DNA of 64,000 nt, from contig NC_089732.1 in the NCBI RefSeq assembly GCF_035083965.1, forward strand, positions 9,501,424-9,565,423. The letters run 5' to 3'. Origin of the DNA: Branchiostoma lanceolatum (lineage: Eukaryota; Chordata; Leptocardii; Amphioxiformes; Branchiostomatidae). This document shows positions 36,193 through 47,965 of the stretch, one piece after another; within the stretch, counting starts at the first letter, position 1, and the number at the start of each line of letters is the position of its first letter. The notes under the pieces were generated by a model, which saw only the letters and a program-made list of their open reading frames with translations, had not been told where the DNA came from and ran no database searches. The position numbers and the translations under genes were made by a program.

Positions 36193-39100
36193 ATGGATCT
36201 CCTTGTGCTGTATCTTGCGATCTTCCTTCCCCACTGGGTGTCTTCGCTGGTCCAAGAAGGTAGGCAAGACGTTCTCTCACCTTTACCTGTGCGTGTAAGA
36301 GATCTCAACGGTCTCCAGTGACCGCCAGGTGCCCAAGAGCAGTGTTTTGGACGGGGGATATGGGTGTGGGGACAGATATAATGAGCTGTGTTTGCTACCA
36401 ACTCTTGTTCACACTGCAGGGTGAGCTAGAACAATTCTCCGTGAAATTGTCGTCTGTTTACCACACATTGACACCCTCCAGGTATGCAAAAGACCACCAA
36501 CCTGTTAATCGGAGTGATTGTGTGGTGACATAAAAGCCCCATTTTCATCAGTGTATGCTAATCATACGCTTCAAACAACCTGTTTCACTCGGACTGGTGT
36601 ATATAAACTAACCACGGCATGTGTACACACTACTGACACAAAACTGCTTTTTACGCCATTGTTTGCCAGTGGGAACGTTTCAACAAGTTGGGGTAGTCTG
36701 AAACAGTGGCTAATTTGTAACTGTAGACCCGTGATTATGCAAATGTTAAAGCTGTATTTGCTGGGAGAAGCTGGTTTAGCGTTTGAGGAGGGAGGGGGGT
36801 TTGTGGGTCAGGGAACTAATCTGTACCTCCAGTACACACACTACAGCGTCATTATTCTGCAGCGTTCAAACAACGCATGGGTCAGAGGTCGGCAAGAGTT
36901 TTTGTCGGAAAACGCGTTCGCCTACTTTCATTGATCCAGCAACATCGTATCTGACTCTATATTTGTTGTTAGCCCTATAGAAAAAGAAACAGTTGTGAAT
37001 ATGAAAGTCGTGTATTCTACAGTAACTGACAAATTGCGATTATCTGGCACAGTTTTAGGAATTACATGCCCGTCTACTGACACTAATCTGTTCAGTCGAC
37101 CACGAAACTCAGACGGAGCGAAGAGGATTACGTCCCAATTTCACCCTTTTTACGGTTCTGAAGAGACAAATTTCCCCGATGTTGTCTTTTCTGGGCTGTT
37201 GTTGTTTTCGGACGTGTTTCGAATTCAAACCAACCAGTCGGGTACGACCGTACTTGCCCCGAAGCGTGGCCGAAGAGAAAGGGACACTGCACGCACTGAG
37301 ACGTTCTATAAAGACACTTGCTGCTGCTTGGCTTCCTCTTTTAGTTCAGACAATTGGGCCCCTGCCTGGCCCAGCAAAGCCCAGCTTACAGACAACACAT
37401 ACCCCGCATTCAGACGGGCATGGTTCACTGTGCGCTGTTTTCTCCGAATTTAAGAACCGTTTAATGTTAAGATCTCAAAGAAGGGACAAGGGTGGGGTGT
37501 GGGAAAGTTTGATAGTCTTGCATATTTTGTGTCTTAGAAGGATGGTAGAATTCAACATCATATGAGAAAACTTTGTACTAATCGTCCTATGATTTTTCTA
37601 GATCTCTCTGAGAGAATAATTGATAAATGATTGAAAAAGTAAAACAAAACAAAAGTCTTTTTGGCGCAACAGCTAGTTGTAGCTTGCGACAAGCACAAAA
37701 ATCTTTACTCATACGATATGGTAAATGATATAGTTTTAGTTATCGCATATTTAGATTGTAGACCATACTATCCAGTGCCCATGATTATCTTATTTCAATA
37801 TTAATCAATAGCCATGACGTGTAGTAAAAAACGAATTGCTCTATACAACACATATCGAAAATATGACGAAGAAAGTCTTTTTACAAGTAGAATATTCTTT
37901 AAAATCTTTTCTCACACGTCCCTTTAAATGAATAAGTAAGCCCACCAACTCACTAGGCCAGTTAATAGCTGGGCGCTGCTGCCATTCTTTTGCTTTATCT
38001 GGTGTTGAATATTTCACTTAGCTCGGGCGATAACGATCTCTGTAGGCATTGTGGTGCTTCTCTTATCAATTAAAGGTCGAGACAGCCATTGGTCGCACAT
38101 AACTTAGCAAACAGAGCTACATGTAGCTATAGGGTAAGATGGCGGCGTGGTGCGATACAGTGCTATGGACTGGTCTTGAGTTATACACTTTTCTGGTAAC
38201 TAGAACATGAAGAAATCTAATCTATCTTAGTATCGTTTATATGATTTTGTTTCGATGCACAGAGGCCAGCGACAGTTATTTACATCTATTTGTAAAATCA
38301 AATCAAATCGATATGGGGTTGCTACTTGACACTTCTCCCTACCTACCCACATACCAAGTAATACACAATCCATCCAGACATTCTCGAGTTATCGTGTTTA
38401 TACATTGACAGATCTAGACAGACACATACACACACAGACTCACTCACACACGTACACGAACGCTCCCGAAAACACCCTCTTGGCGAATGTAAGACTGTCT
38501 TATAAGTCACTGGCATGTGGACTTTATCGACAGGTTAATACCCCGCAATGATTTAATTGATACTTTTACGCTATTTAACCGTGTGACATATACACAGAGT
38601 CATTTACTAATAGGTTGGGTGTTCAATGCATGCATGTATATAAACACAAGTGTATAAAGAACGGAGTTGCAGGGTTGAAAATGAATTTAAGACATGGTTG
38701 CACAGCCATAGTTGTGTACTAAATACTGTACTTTTGAATTGATACACATGTCAAAATGTGTTTGTCAATGCCGCAACAAGCTGTATCGTGCAGTATTTAC
38801 ACTGCAGGCCTCCATGAGGGTCTGCATGGGGGGTCCCGGCAATACTTTACGCTGTATTCAAAAGAACTCCCTACGTATTACGCTAAAACCAAGGAAAGAA
38901 ATTGTGCAAAATTTGGTCGTCTCGCTACAAATTACGTGAATAAGACGGCCTTTGCGTTCCCTACGAATTACGGGAAATGAAAATAGACTGCCGAACGCTA
39001 AGTCTTACGGAAAACAGCATGCAGACCCTTTTCCATGGGTCGTGGTTATCTGACCTAGAAGAAACAGGCCATAACCGGTGTATACAGAACTACTGTTCCA

Positions 39101-42100
39101 TGATTAAGGCCGTAACAGCGCTGTACAGAAGATAACAACACACTTGTAAGATATAAACGTTTGCCCTGCTATGCACCGATTCTTTCGTGAATAGACCAAT
39201 TACTGAACAATGGTTGGGATGCTGCAAAATATCTCATTATTATCAAATTATAATCTATAGGAGACGATATTTTCTCTCGTTATTTTAAACGTTTCAGTAA
39301 ATGGGGGTGATACACCGTAAATTGCCCAGCCACTTGTGTCGAATGTATATTTAGCTACATAATGTCGGAAGCAAATATCAAGGCACTTGCGTGCTATAGT
39401 AAAGTTGAGCCCACATCGCAGTTTATGTAAATAGACTTCAGAGCTGGACAAAGTCCATGGTTTATGAGGAATGGGGAAATCGTCAACATGAATAACAGTG
39501 TAGGATGTGTTCGTGTAGAATATTTCGCTTGTCAAGATATACATTAGTTTTGCGACAGTCCCCAGTGGCCCCGGGCCCACAGAAGCCGCCAGTGATTTTT
39601 GTACGTGCTGTGTTCAATGGGTCGGAAAATGAGTCTGTGGTTATAGCATCGTAACAGTAGCCTCCACCAGGCTAGCCTGGATGCCAGACGTACTCCCAAT
39701 GTCTGACATTTCTATCGTTTGGAGATAGGTATTTCAGAGATTGGGGGTCTGGCATCCAGGCTACCACCAGGCCCTCTTACGGGTGTATGGATCGTAGAAT
39801 TCGGCAGAAAAAGGAATGATTAGCCAGTAGAGTCATTCCACGGTGAAGATCACATGAAACCCTGACAAATATTCTCCCCATAGCCGGTGTAGTTAGTCTG
39901 GTAGAGACTATCGTAACAGGGCCAGGCTGTGTAGCTACACAATATACGTGTGTAGAAAAATGATAAAGCGGTCCCTTCCAGTGTGTGTGCTGTAATTATT
40001 ATCATTATCATCAGTAGAATACCTGACCTTTACAGCGACAACGTTTAACATTTTTAATTATTTTTTGTCAGATTATTACTTTCTGTTTATCTTTGTTGCA
40101 CCAGTTGATTGATGAATTTGATTTGTATTCAGTTTCTTTTCCTTTCATATGTGTGTATGTATTATTCAGATCCGTGGTAGAAATTTCCTTTTGGTATATT
40201 ATTCTGTTTTTCAAATTATATTGTCCTATTGTTTACGAAAATGTAATTAACATTTCCGTGAATAGTTTCATCAGGTTGGTTTGTCACTAAGTAAAAATAC
40301 TCTTTTTACACAACCAAGTGATTTATTCAACCGACGTTTCGGTGACCATCTGTCACCTTCCTCAGGGTAATTCTGACTAGTTCACATTGCACTGCAGCAC
40401 AGAAGACCGCATTGTAGATACCGTTCCCTGTAACAGTGTATATATGTAAATACTTTGCGTTTCGGAGCGCATCCATAAGCAGCGACACCTGTGCTGCAGT
40501 GCAATGTGAACCAGTCAGAATTGCCCTGAGGAAGGTGACAGATGGTCACTGAAACGTCGGTTGAATAAATCTCTTGGTTGTGTAAAATACTATTTTTGTT
40601 CATTGACTTACCAACATGATGAAACTATTCACGGAAATGTTAATTACATTTTCGTAAACAATAGGATAACAGAATGTGAGAAAAAGAATGATATACCAAA
40701 AGAAAACTTCCCTGAGGAGGGTGACAGATGGTCACCGAAACGTCGGTTGAATAAATCACTTGGTTGTGTAAAAGACTCCGTAATTAACATTGTAACAAAT
40801 CAGGCGCATTGTTAAAACCGCTTTGTATGTACAGTGAGGCTTGTGGACGGAGACACTGAGAATGAGGGAAGAATAGAGCTGAGGGACGGAGAACAGTGGT
40901 ACGCCGTATGTGGCACTGACTGGTCTGGGAACGAGGCTGCCGTGGCCTGCCGACAGCTCGGCTTCGGCGGCGTGAAGTCGTCCGTCGGCCTCACCTCGTC
41001 ATTCTTCGGCAGAGGCTCGTTCCCAATTTACAGTACCTCCTTCACGTGCGCAGCATCAGGTATTGTCTGCTTATTTGTTTTTACTCTTACTCTTTCACTT
41101 TATATGTTTAAAAAGTTTTCGATTCCATCTCACAGCCATTCTGATATTTGGAAAGGTTAGTCTTTTTTTCGTTCCGAGTTAACGATCTTTGTTTTTACGT
41201 TTTCGCTTGTAGATGACTTGTTTTCTCTGGGCGACTGTAACACCTACAGCAGCACGTGTGGACCCAACTCTAACGTCGCTGGAGCTGTGTGTTTAGGTAT
41301 ACCATGATGTCTTATGTACTTTTATGTTTGTTTGTATTGCATACTAGCCTCTACAAGGCTCCACAAGTCGCTGGAAAAATAGTAAAAAATTGGCCAAATA
41401 GACGGATAATATACCAGAGGAGTTAGTCCGCTAAAGGAGTTACAGTTTGCGACCTATGGCCTCATGGCGTAACACACCAGGGTTGTACTGAAGAGTACAC
41501 GCTGCATATCAGGACAGATTTATTTGATCCACTTACACTGGGAAGGACCCCTACTCTTTTCGATAATAGTGGTGGGTTTTTTAACGTGCTCGATGTGTGG
41601 CTCCCCTAAAACACGGGACCTCCATTTAACGTCCTATCCGAGGGACGTCCCTAACCGTAGCTAGGTACTCATTTCCACCAGAGTGAAGCGAGAAAATTCG
41701 TGTTAAGTGCCTTCCCACGGGCACATCAGGATTATGAGTCAAATACCCTGCCATTACGCCACGCGACGCCACTTATGACCTACATATTTACTTCTTTGAT
41801 CATCACTGTTACTTAGCATATCCATATCATTTTTTTCTTATCTTCTTGAGGATCAACAAATAAGCTGTGAATTGTTTTCTCTACCGTAGAGAAGATCCGT
41901 TTGTGGGGCGGGCCGGTCCCGCACCAGGGCCGCCTTGAGTTCTCCAGTCAGGACGGTATCTGGTCTCCCGTGTGCGGCACCAAGTGGGGCGATGAGGAGT
42001 TTAGGGTTGGTTTGTTTGCTTGTCTATTGTCGTATCCAGACCTTCATTCGTCGTTTCTTCTATGAACATATCCTTGCAATCACATTACTATTCAAAACCC

Positions 42101-45100
42101 CCCAAAAAGATTCGCAAGTAACGATATATGCAGTGTGCTGCCCGCGAGATCCTTACCGGATAAAAACCATTGAAAAGTATACGTAACGATGTACGGTAAC
42201 AATGTGAAAGCATGTCAAAATGTTGCATTCTTAAGACCCATTGGAAGGAGACAGTAGTGATAAAGAAGCTTTACTGAAAATAAAACTTTTACATCTATTA
42301 CAATATATATATGGTAGGTTTGGCAATAGAATTGCAAAATTGATCACACTCATCACTTTATACCCGGCAAGAAGACAAAGTTATAAGACAAACAATCCCT
42401 AAAAATTTTGATGCCTATACTTATTATGTTATTTCTCAACTAGACGGAGTCTTTAGAAGAAGAAAAAATACTTTTAAAAATCAATAATAATAACTTTATT
42501 GCAAGTTCATGCCCGAAGGCTAATTGCAGACAAACAAGTACATGGGAATACATGGGAATCAAAAATAGGTATCTAGGCTACTGTCAAAGTTCTAAGAAAA
42601 TCAATAACCATACTTATTACTTTATTCCTCAAATAGACGGAGTCCTAAGAAGAAAAAAAAATTCAAAATGTTTTATGAACACTTATTCATTCCTCAAATA
42701 GACAGAGTCCTAACAATTATTTTCTTTCAAACTTTTAGGTCGCTTGTCGCCATTTGGGGTTCCCCGGACTGGTGACGGGAGTCTGGGCACGAGATCACTT
42801 CCCGAACGTCACCGGCGACATCGTACGGTATTCACCCTCATGCACTGGGAACGAGAACACGCTGTGGGACTGCGACCCTGAACTGGACATGTGCACACAT
42901 TATGACGACATCGGGCTCCTCTGTGAATGTAAGATGTGAAAAATGAGTGTATATGTACGACTATTTGACTGTCCTAACAAGGTGTAGCTTTAAAAACGAT
43001 CCCTAGGGAATGCGTGCGTGGAATTCTTAGAATATTTGCCAACGCGATCGTAGTACTATACTGAAGGCTCCGTCCCTTGATGCGTCGCCAAAAAAGTCGT
43101 AAATCTTTGGCGTTTACTTCCTTGACTGCCGTGCCTCCTGTAATCGTCCAACTTTAGACGGTCCTTTTTCTCAGCGCCTTTGTATCAATTCTCATCTTAA
43201 AAACTTGTGCCTCTGCTTGGTTCGTTTACAGAGCCGTATAATCTACAGTCGCTCGAACCAAATTCATGGTTACCTTTTTTCTTCCATTTACACTGAAAGA
43301 TAATTATCATACTAACGTTACTATCGATAGGTGTTTCATATCTACAACCACTATTATTTGTACCAAGGAGGTTGTTTGTACTATCAATATTTGTTATGAT
43401 TTGTTATGAAAAGCGGCCTGCATGCAAACACACCATCAAATAAACCAACATTTACCATTACAGCTTCAGTTCGGTTGGAGGGAGGTTCGTCTCGTGCCCA
43501 GGGTCGTGTGGAGATCTACCATAACGGTGCCTGGGGAACGATCTGCGACAGCCCCAACAGACCGTCCTGGGAACGATGGTGGCGGGACAAACAGGCCAGG
43601 GTGGTCTGCCAGCAGCTGGGCTACCTGTCTGCAGACGACGTGTACATGCCCGGTAGCTATGGCGATGGGAGCCTCCCGGTGTGGTTGAGCAAGGTACATA
43701 GCTTTACATCATGTAGGGATAGGGAGTTATATACAAAAAGGACAGCCAGACAAGTCACACACGTATTAACTTTCTCCCTGCTGCCCAACCCTGTATTAAG
43801 TATTTAGTTGGTGCCGAAGTGCTACTTTAGCAGGGAGAAGGTTAATCTTCAAACAGATAATGGGTTTAAAGATATAGTTACCTCCCGGTGTACATAGCTT
43901 AACACAATGTAGGGAGTTAAATACAAAAAGGACAGTCAGACAAGTAAAACATGTATTAACCTTCTCCCTGCTGCCTAACCAGTACATATATAGTTGGTGC
44001 CAAAAAGCTAATTTTGCAGGGAGAATGTTAATCTTCAAGCAGACAATGGGTTTAAAGAGCGTAAGGTTTCCTGACTGCTTGACTTCCCTCTGGGGGTCAG
44101 ATGAGCTTGTTACAATCTTTCACCCAACATCTACTTGGAGATAATAATATATTTTCATCCACTTAAACTAACCACAGATGCCGCAATTTTTCTCCAGGTT
44201 ACCTGCCCAAACAACGACGAAAGGCGACTGAAAGACTGCAGCTACGACTACTGGGGCCTGCGGGACAGTGACGTCAGCTCCTGTTCCCGTGGTTACGCGG
44301 TAGCGCTCAAGTGTTCCACAGGTGGGACGACGACTAACCCCAACTCCTCCAGTTAGTATCTCCTTTTAACTAACTTTCTTGGAGGTGGCGCGCAGCTTAG
44401 ATGGTGATCGGCCTGCAGCATTACTAAAGCAAACAGCTAGGGGGCGCTCCAGGAAGGGTCCTTTGGGAAACGTTCACTCCCTTTTCTTCTTTCAGTGTTA
44501 ATTTTTTAAAACTTCCTTGTGTGGTTCTATTTTCACTACATTATTAACGATTTTTCTAAAACTCAGCTTGGAATACTTCCTGGTCGCCTCTTTATCTGTT
44601 TCAAAGAAATTGACTGTACAGAAGAAATATCACCCTTTTATTTCTAAACGCTTTAGTAAAAACGCATCTGTCCTGTCATTTTCAATCTTTTGCAACCTTA
44701 CCCAATTTTTTTATAATCTTTAGCGGTCGCTTTTTAAAAGTTCAATGACATTAATGTATACACAAATATACTCTACTACTGTTGTTTCTCATTTCCATTG
44801 ATTCTACATTGCAGGTTCTAGCCAGGCTGTTCACATTCCTGGCATCACCCCCACTGATCCACCAGATTTGGAGACCCAGAACACAGGTATTCAAGCCACA
44901 TAAATGATACACTGTATAATTAACAGGGATGGGGAACTATTGTTCTCTTAATACATGTAGTAGGTGTAAAACCGTAAACCATGATGATGTGTCCCTTACG
45001 ATTTCGGAAACAGCCGCTTATCTGGTAGCATACGTTACTCATCTGTGACCTTCTTCCTTCCTCAACCACTTGTTACCAAGGAGTGGCTAATACATGTACA

Positions 45101-46904
45101 TCCTCCTACACAGGTAAAATGACATTGATTATAGATACAACCTTAAGTCGTAAATATTTCTCTTTCCACTTCCATGGTGAATTCTACATGAGTTTCGTTG
45201 CTTCTAACAAATCTCCAAGCAGATGTAAGGATCTGGCTAAGTTTAAGTGTTTTTATAACACGTTTTTTGGAACATTTTTTCTGGTAGTGCTCTTTTCTTA
45301 CTATTTGAGCCTATAAGATAAATTAATGATATGGTTTATAACATCTGCTTGGAGATTAGCTTACCACAACAAGAGCACACGATTGTTGTCACCTTTGGCT
45401 GCAAAACCAATGATTATCACGCTTATCTTAATTTTATATTCATATACTGCTTCTGTCCTGACAGCAATGCCTTCCGGGATGTCCAACTTTCCATCACTCA
45501 ATGAGCCAAGATCACAATCACTAACTCCTGGTGAGTACAAATAACAACAGAGACTGGTTGCACACATTTTACTTGGAAGCTAGAAAATCTATCTGACAAT
45601 GCATGCTAAAAGGAATCAATTTTTTGTGGTGGTTAATGTATGTCATACTGTTTTGTTTATGCTATAGATGCAAATATGTATGAATAAATCAAGATTAAAC
45701 TTGGCTCATGGTTGCATGTGTAACAATACCTGTATACAGTTTCCTATGATTGTGAAGTTATAAATATCCAATTTTTGTCTTTACAGGCACAATCGTCGGG
45801 ATCGTACTGGGAGCCCTGATCCTTATTGTGGCGCTCTTTGTCGTCCTCTTCATCATGAGAAGAAAGAGGTATGTTCACTGCAAGTGTTTTAACCAACAGT
45901 CTACTTATAACTGATGTACTGGCTCTGATTTAAAACACAAAGGCATTTGATGATACAATCATCAGTTGGTAACAAAATGTTAAAGTCACATTGCTATCGG
46001 GACGTATACAACCCATTTGTGCAAATGCTAGTGCTATCAATCATGTATTCACTGCGCATGCTGACTTGTGGTATATTATGACATCTGGATGTTACAATTA
46101 TAGCATTACATGCATACAGTATGGAGGAACACTGTCATTTACTGTTCAATTGTTATGAACAAAAATATAGATTCTTGTATCTGCACGAAGTTTCCACTAA
46201 AGTTGATTTAAGTCAAGTCAGCTGGATCTGGATTGCAAGAAAATTTTTAAGCATTAATGTTGTTTTTATAATGTATGTCCAAGACATCAGTTGTATTTTC
46301 CTTATTTTATGAGATATTGTACAGTGTACGCAATTCAGCTTTTAGCTGCCATATAACACTAGTCTTATTAATGAATAATGCATTCATACATTGCATCATT
46401 TTGTTCGGTAACTACAGGAAACCCCCCTCAGAGAGTGGCACGCCCCCCGCGGTCAAAACCGTGAATGGTACATACGCAGTCACTGTCGATGCCACTGATC
46501 GAGCAGGACCAAGGTTACCCACAGAGGTTATGTACAGGGAAAACAACGCGACTCCGAACTTCGTTTACTTTTCCACGCGGCGGCCCCCTGATGGAAGCGA
46601 TGTGAATTACAGCACCATCGCCCAACTGGAAGCAGCCAGGGCTGCAAACCATGCGCTGCACTTATCACCACAGAGGAGAGGTGGCGCCACTGCACTGGAG
46701 CAGACACCAGACTTTGCTTATTCAGCAGGCAGAGAGAACACAGAAGTAGCCAGAAGGAGGGACAGTTACGAACAGCAGGCACAGCCGACGTCATTGGACA
46801 ATTACCATGCTTATGAGTCGATAAACAGAGACAGTGCTGGGCACATCCCCTATCCTCGGAGAGTGTCTTATGAGTGTGTTGTTGTTAATGACCAGTCTGA
46901 TTAG
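36193..46904 (+). CDS. type I receptor with three SRCR domains and ITIM-type tail, 580 aa, eleven exons
   Basis: Paralogue of the receptor at 22.3 kb. Exons: 36193-36259, 40835-41059, 41213-41296, 41890-42005, 42739-42928, 43464-43693, 44198-44321, 44815-44886, 45465-45530, 45787-45868, 46418-46904; phases join (1,743 nt). Signal peptide LLVLYLAIFLPHWVSSL; SRCR1 (23-125), SRCR2 (126-227) and SRCR3 (229-344), each with six Cys and each split over two exons. SRCR3 is a single exon in the paralogue, so an intron was gained or lost. A Pro/Ser/Thr stalk (346-391) comes from two small exons. The transmembrane helix (about 393-414) ends in MRRKR. The tail carries VNYSTI (Tyr483) and VSYECV (Tyr570), both fitting the ITIM pattern (I/V/L/S)xYxx(L/V/I), plus YAVT (438) and YESI (551). 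AQLEAAR follows the first ITIM and recurs in the 11.8-kb protein. A 33-nt candidate extra stalk exon (45081-45113) would give 591 aa. Confidence 0.91.
39672..39763. repeat. small hairpin repeat
   Basis: tagcctggatgccagac at the left and its perfect complement gtctggcatccaggcta at the right enclose a loop of about 58 bp that is partly self-complementary. It looks like a short MITE. Confidence 0.7.
40180..40745. mobile_element. inverted repeat with three hammerhead-like cores (Penelope-type?)
   Basis: Arms of about 220 bp (about 40180-40403 and 40482-40706) are near-complements, sharing acggaaatgttaattaca and gtgctgcagtgcaatgtga. A third partial direct copy follows. Each copy carries the core ctgaggaNggtgac..gtcac(c/t)gaaacgtcggttgaataaat: minus strand 40337-40365, plus strand 40526-40554 and 40712-40740. 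CUGANGA + stem + GAAA is the hammerhead ribozyme signature, and hammerheads are known from Penelope-like elements. Confidence 0.65.
41345..41775 (-). repeat. MITE fragment followed by tRNA-derived SINE (minus strand)
   Basis: At 41345-41420 there is a fragment of the repeat also present at 16.4 and 52.1 kb (tagcctctacaaggct, ttggccaaatag). From about 41460 to 41770 the sequence, read on the minus strand, begins gtggcgtaatggcaggg (A-box-like) and ends in a body shared with 48.73-48.84 kb and 50.20-50.36 kb (ggacccctactctttt). It lies in intron 3 of the second SRCR receptor. Confidence 0.6.
43683..44062 (+). repeat. two-copy tandem duplication including an exon end
   Basis: Two copies of about 185-190 bp (starting about 43674 and 43872) share cctcccggtg, gtacatagctt, atacaaaaaggacag and gggagaaggttaatcttcaa. 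The first copy begins inside SRCR3 exon 43464-43693; the second copy lies wholly in the intron. Confidence 0.8.
45211..45356. mobile_element. short MITE, CTCCAAGCAGA family
   Basis: atctccaagcagatgt at the left and its near-complement acatctgcttggagat at the right bound a 146-bp AT-rich insert in a stalk intron of the second SRCR receptor. The terminus matches the 5.1-kb and 11.2-kb hairpins. Confidence 0.7.
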
Positions 46905-47084
46905 CTAACGACTATTAAAGTCCAAAGCAAGAAAAAAATGTACAGCGAGCTCAAGCCCTGAGGTGTTGCCAAAAACGGTCAAGCACAGCCAGTAGGTATC
47001 CATCTGAGTAATGAGGCTGCTGAAGTACCTTTTAATGCGCTGGAGGCACCTCCTCGATCACGGGACACCCATGTTACGTCCCTT

Positions 47085-47222
47085 CAAAAATATGAATGCA
47101 GCTCCAACCAGAATGTCCCTCACGGATTCGAACCAAGGTCTCCCAGTTACCAACTACATGTACATGTAATTGGAACCAGGAGCTCATCTGTGAAGTTGCT
47201 ACTTATTGAGCTACAGGGACAT
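47085..47222 (-). repeat. tRNA-derived SINE head in 3'UTR
   Basis: Read on the minus strand it starts tgtccctgtagctcaataag and reaches a B box ggttcgaatccgtgag, pairing gagggaca with tgtccctg at the start as an acceptor stem would. A long insertion between the boxes makes a functional tRNA unlikely. Confidence 0.55.
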
Positions 47223-47948
47223 ACCATTATCATTTATGTTGCAGTAGTTTGTTGTACAAAGGAGTTTTGTGTAGCATGTTAGCTGGTATTTTGTATCCTA
47301 GCAGACTACAATACATCTTGTTTCTTACAAAGCTTGTCAATGAGTTATGTACCCAGCAATCTCCTAATGATCAAAATGACATGCCATAAACAAGCCAGAA
47401 ATAGACGGTGCTAGTTGCACACATTCACACTTCCACACTCAGATTCACAAATAACTTATGTATGAAGTTTCAATGTTACAAACAGAAGAGATGGGAAATT
47501 TGTTCTCCTAGAACTACCGTATTGTGGAACTTGTTATCATCAAATTCAGTAGGAACATCTTCATTAGAATTGCCATTATGTCCTTTAAATCTTAAAGTGC
47601 TTGGAGGCAGATATGCACGGCGTGACAATCATTCCATGTCTTATGAGTGGACACCTCTCAGATGAACTACATGTATCTGTATCACTTGCATATGTGGCAA
47701 CTTGTTGGAAAATGGTATATGCATAATATCATGTAAAAACACTGCCCAAATCCATACCTTTTTTCAGTTGTTTTGTTTCCAATTGTAATGAATGTTCTTG
47801 AACATTCTTTTTAAGAAGTGTTATTGTAAAAAATTTGTATATTCTGACTGTTGCCAAAAATTGTAAGGGAAGATATTTGTATATACATATTATATACACG
47901 TTGTACTTAAATCAATAAATGAACATCATAAGATTGATCTTGGAAGGG

Positions 47949-47965
47949 AATAAACAAGATTTATT
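47949..47965. terminator. back-to-back polyadenylation signals of two convergent genes
   Basis: AATAAA on the plus strand (47949-47954) and AATAAA on the minus strand (47965-47960) are separated by five bases. The first would serve the second SRCR receptor, the second NDUFB6. Confidence 0.55.

Larger units (their letters stand above)
36260..40834. other. intron 1 of the second SRCR receptor
   Basis: The 4.6-kb intron contains a LINE-3'-end-like repeat (38345-38490), a small hairpin (39672-39763) and a large inverted repeat with hammerhead-like motifs (40180-40745). Several open frames near 37.0-37.5 kb show no domain and are not called. Confidence 0.5.

Noticed and set aside
36995-37565. Overlapping open frames of 128-152 codons in intron 1 of the second SRCR receptor
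   Set aside because: Composition is intron-like, two overlapping frames compete, and no domain or splice context supports either.
40561-40815. 84-codon frame with a repeated KSLGCVK peptide as a small gene
   Set aside because: It reads through the hammerhead-like repeat copies; the peptide repeat only reflects the DNA repeat.
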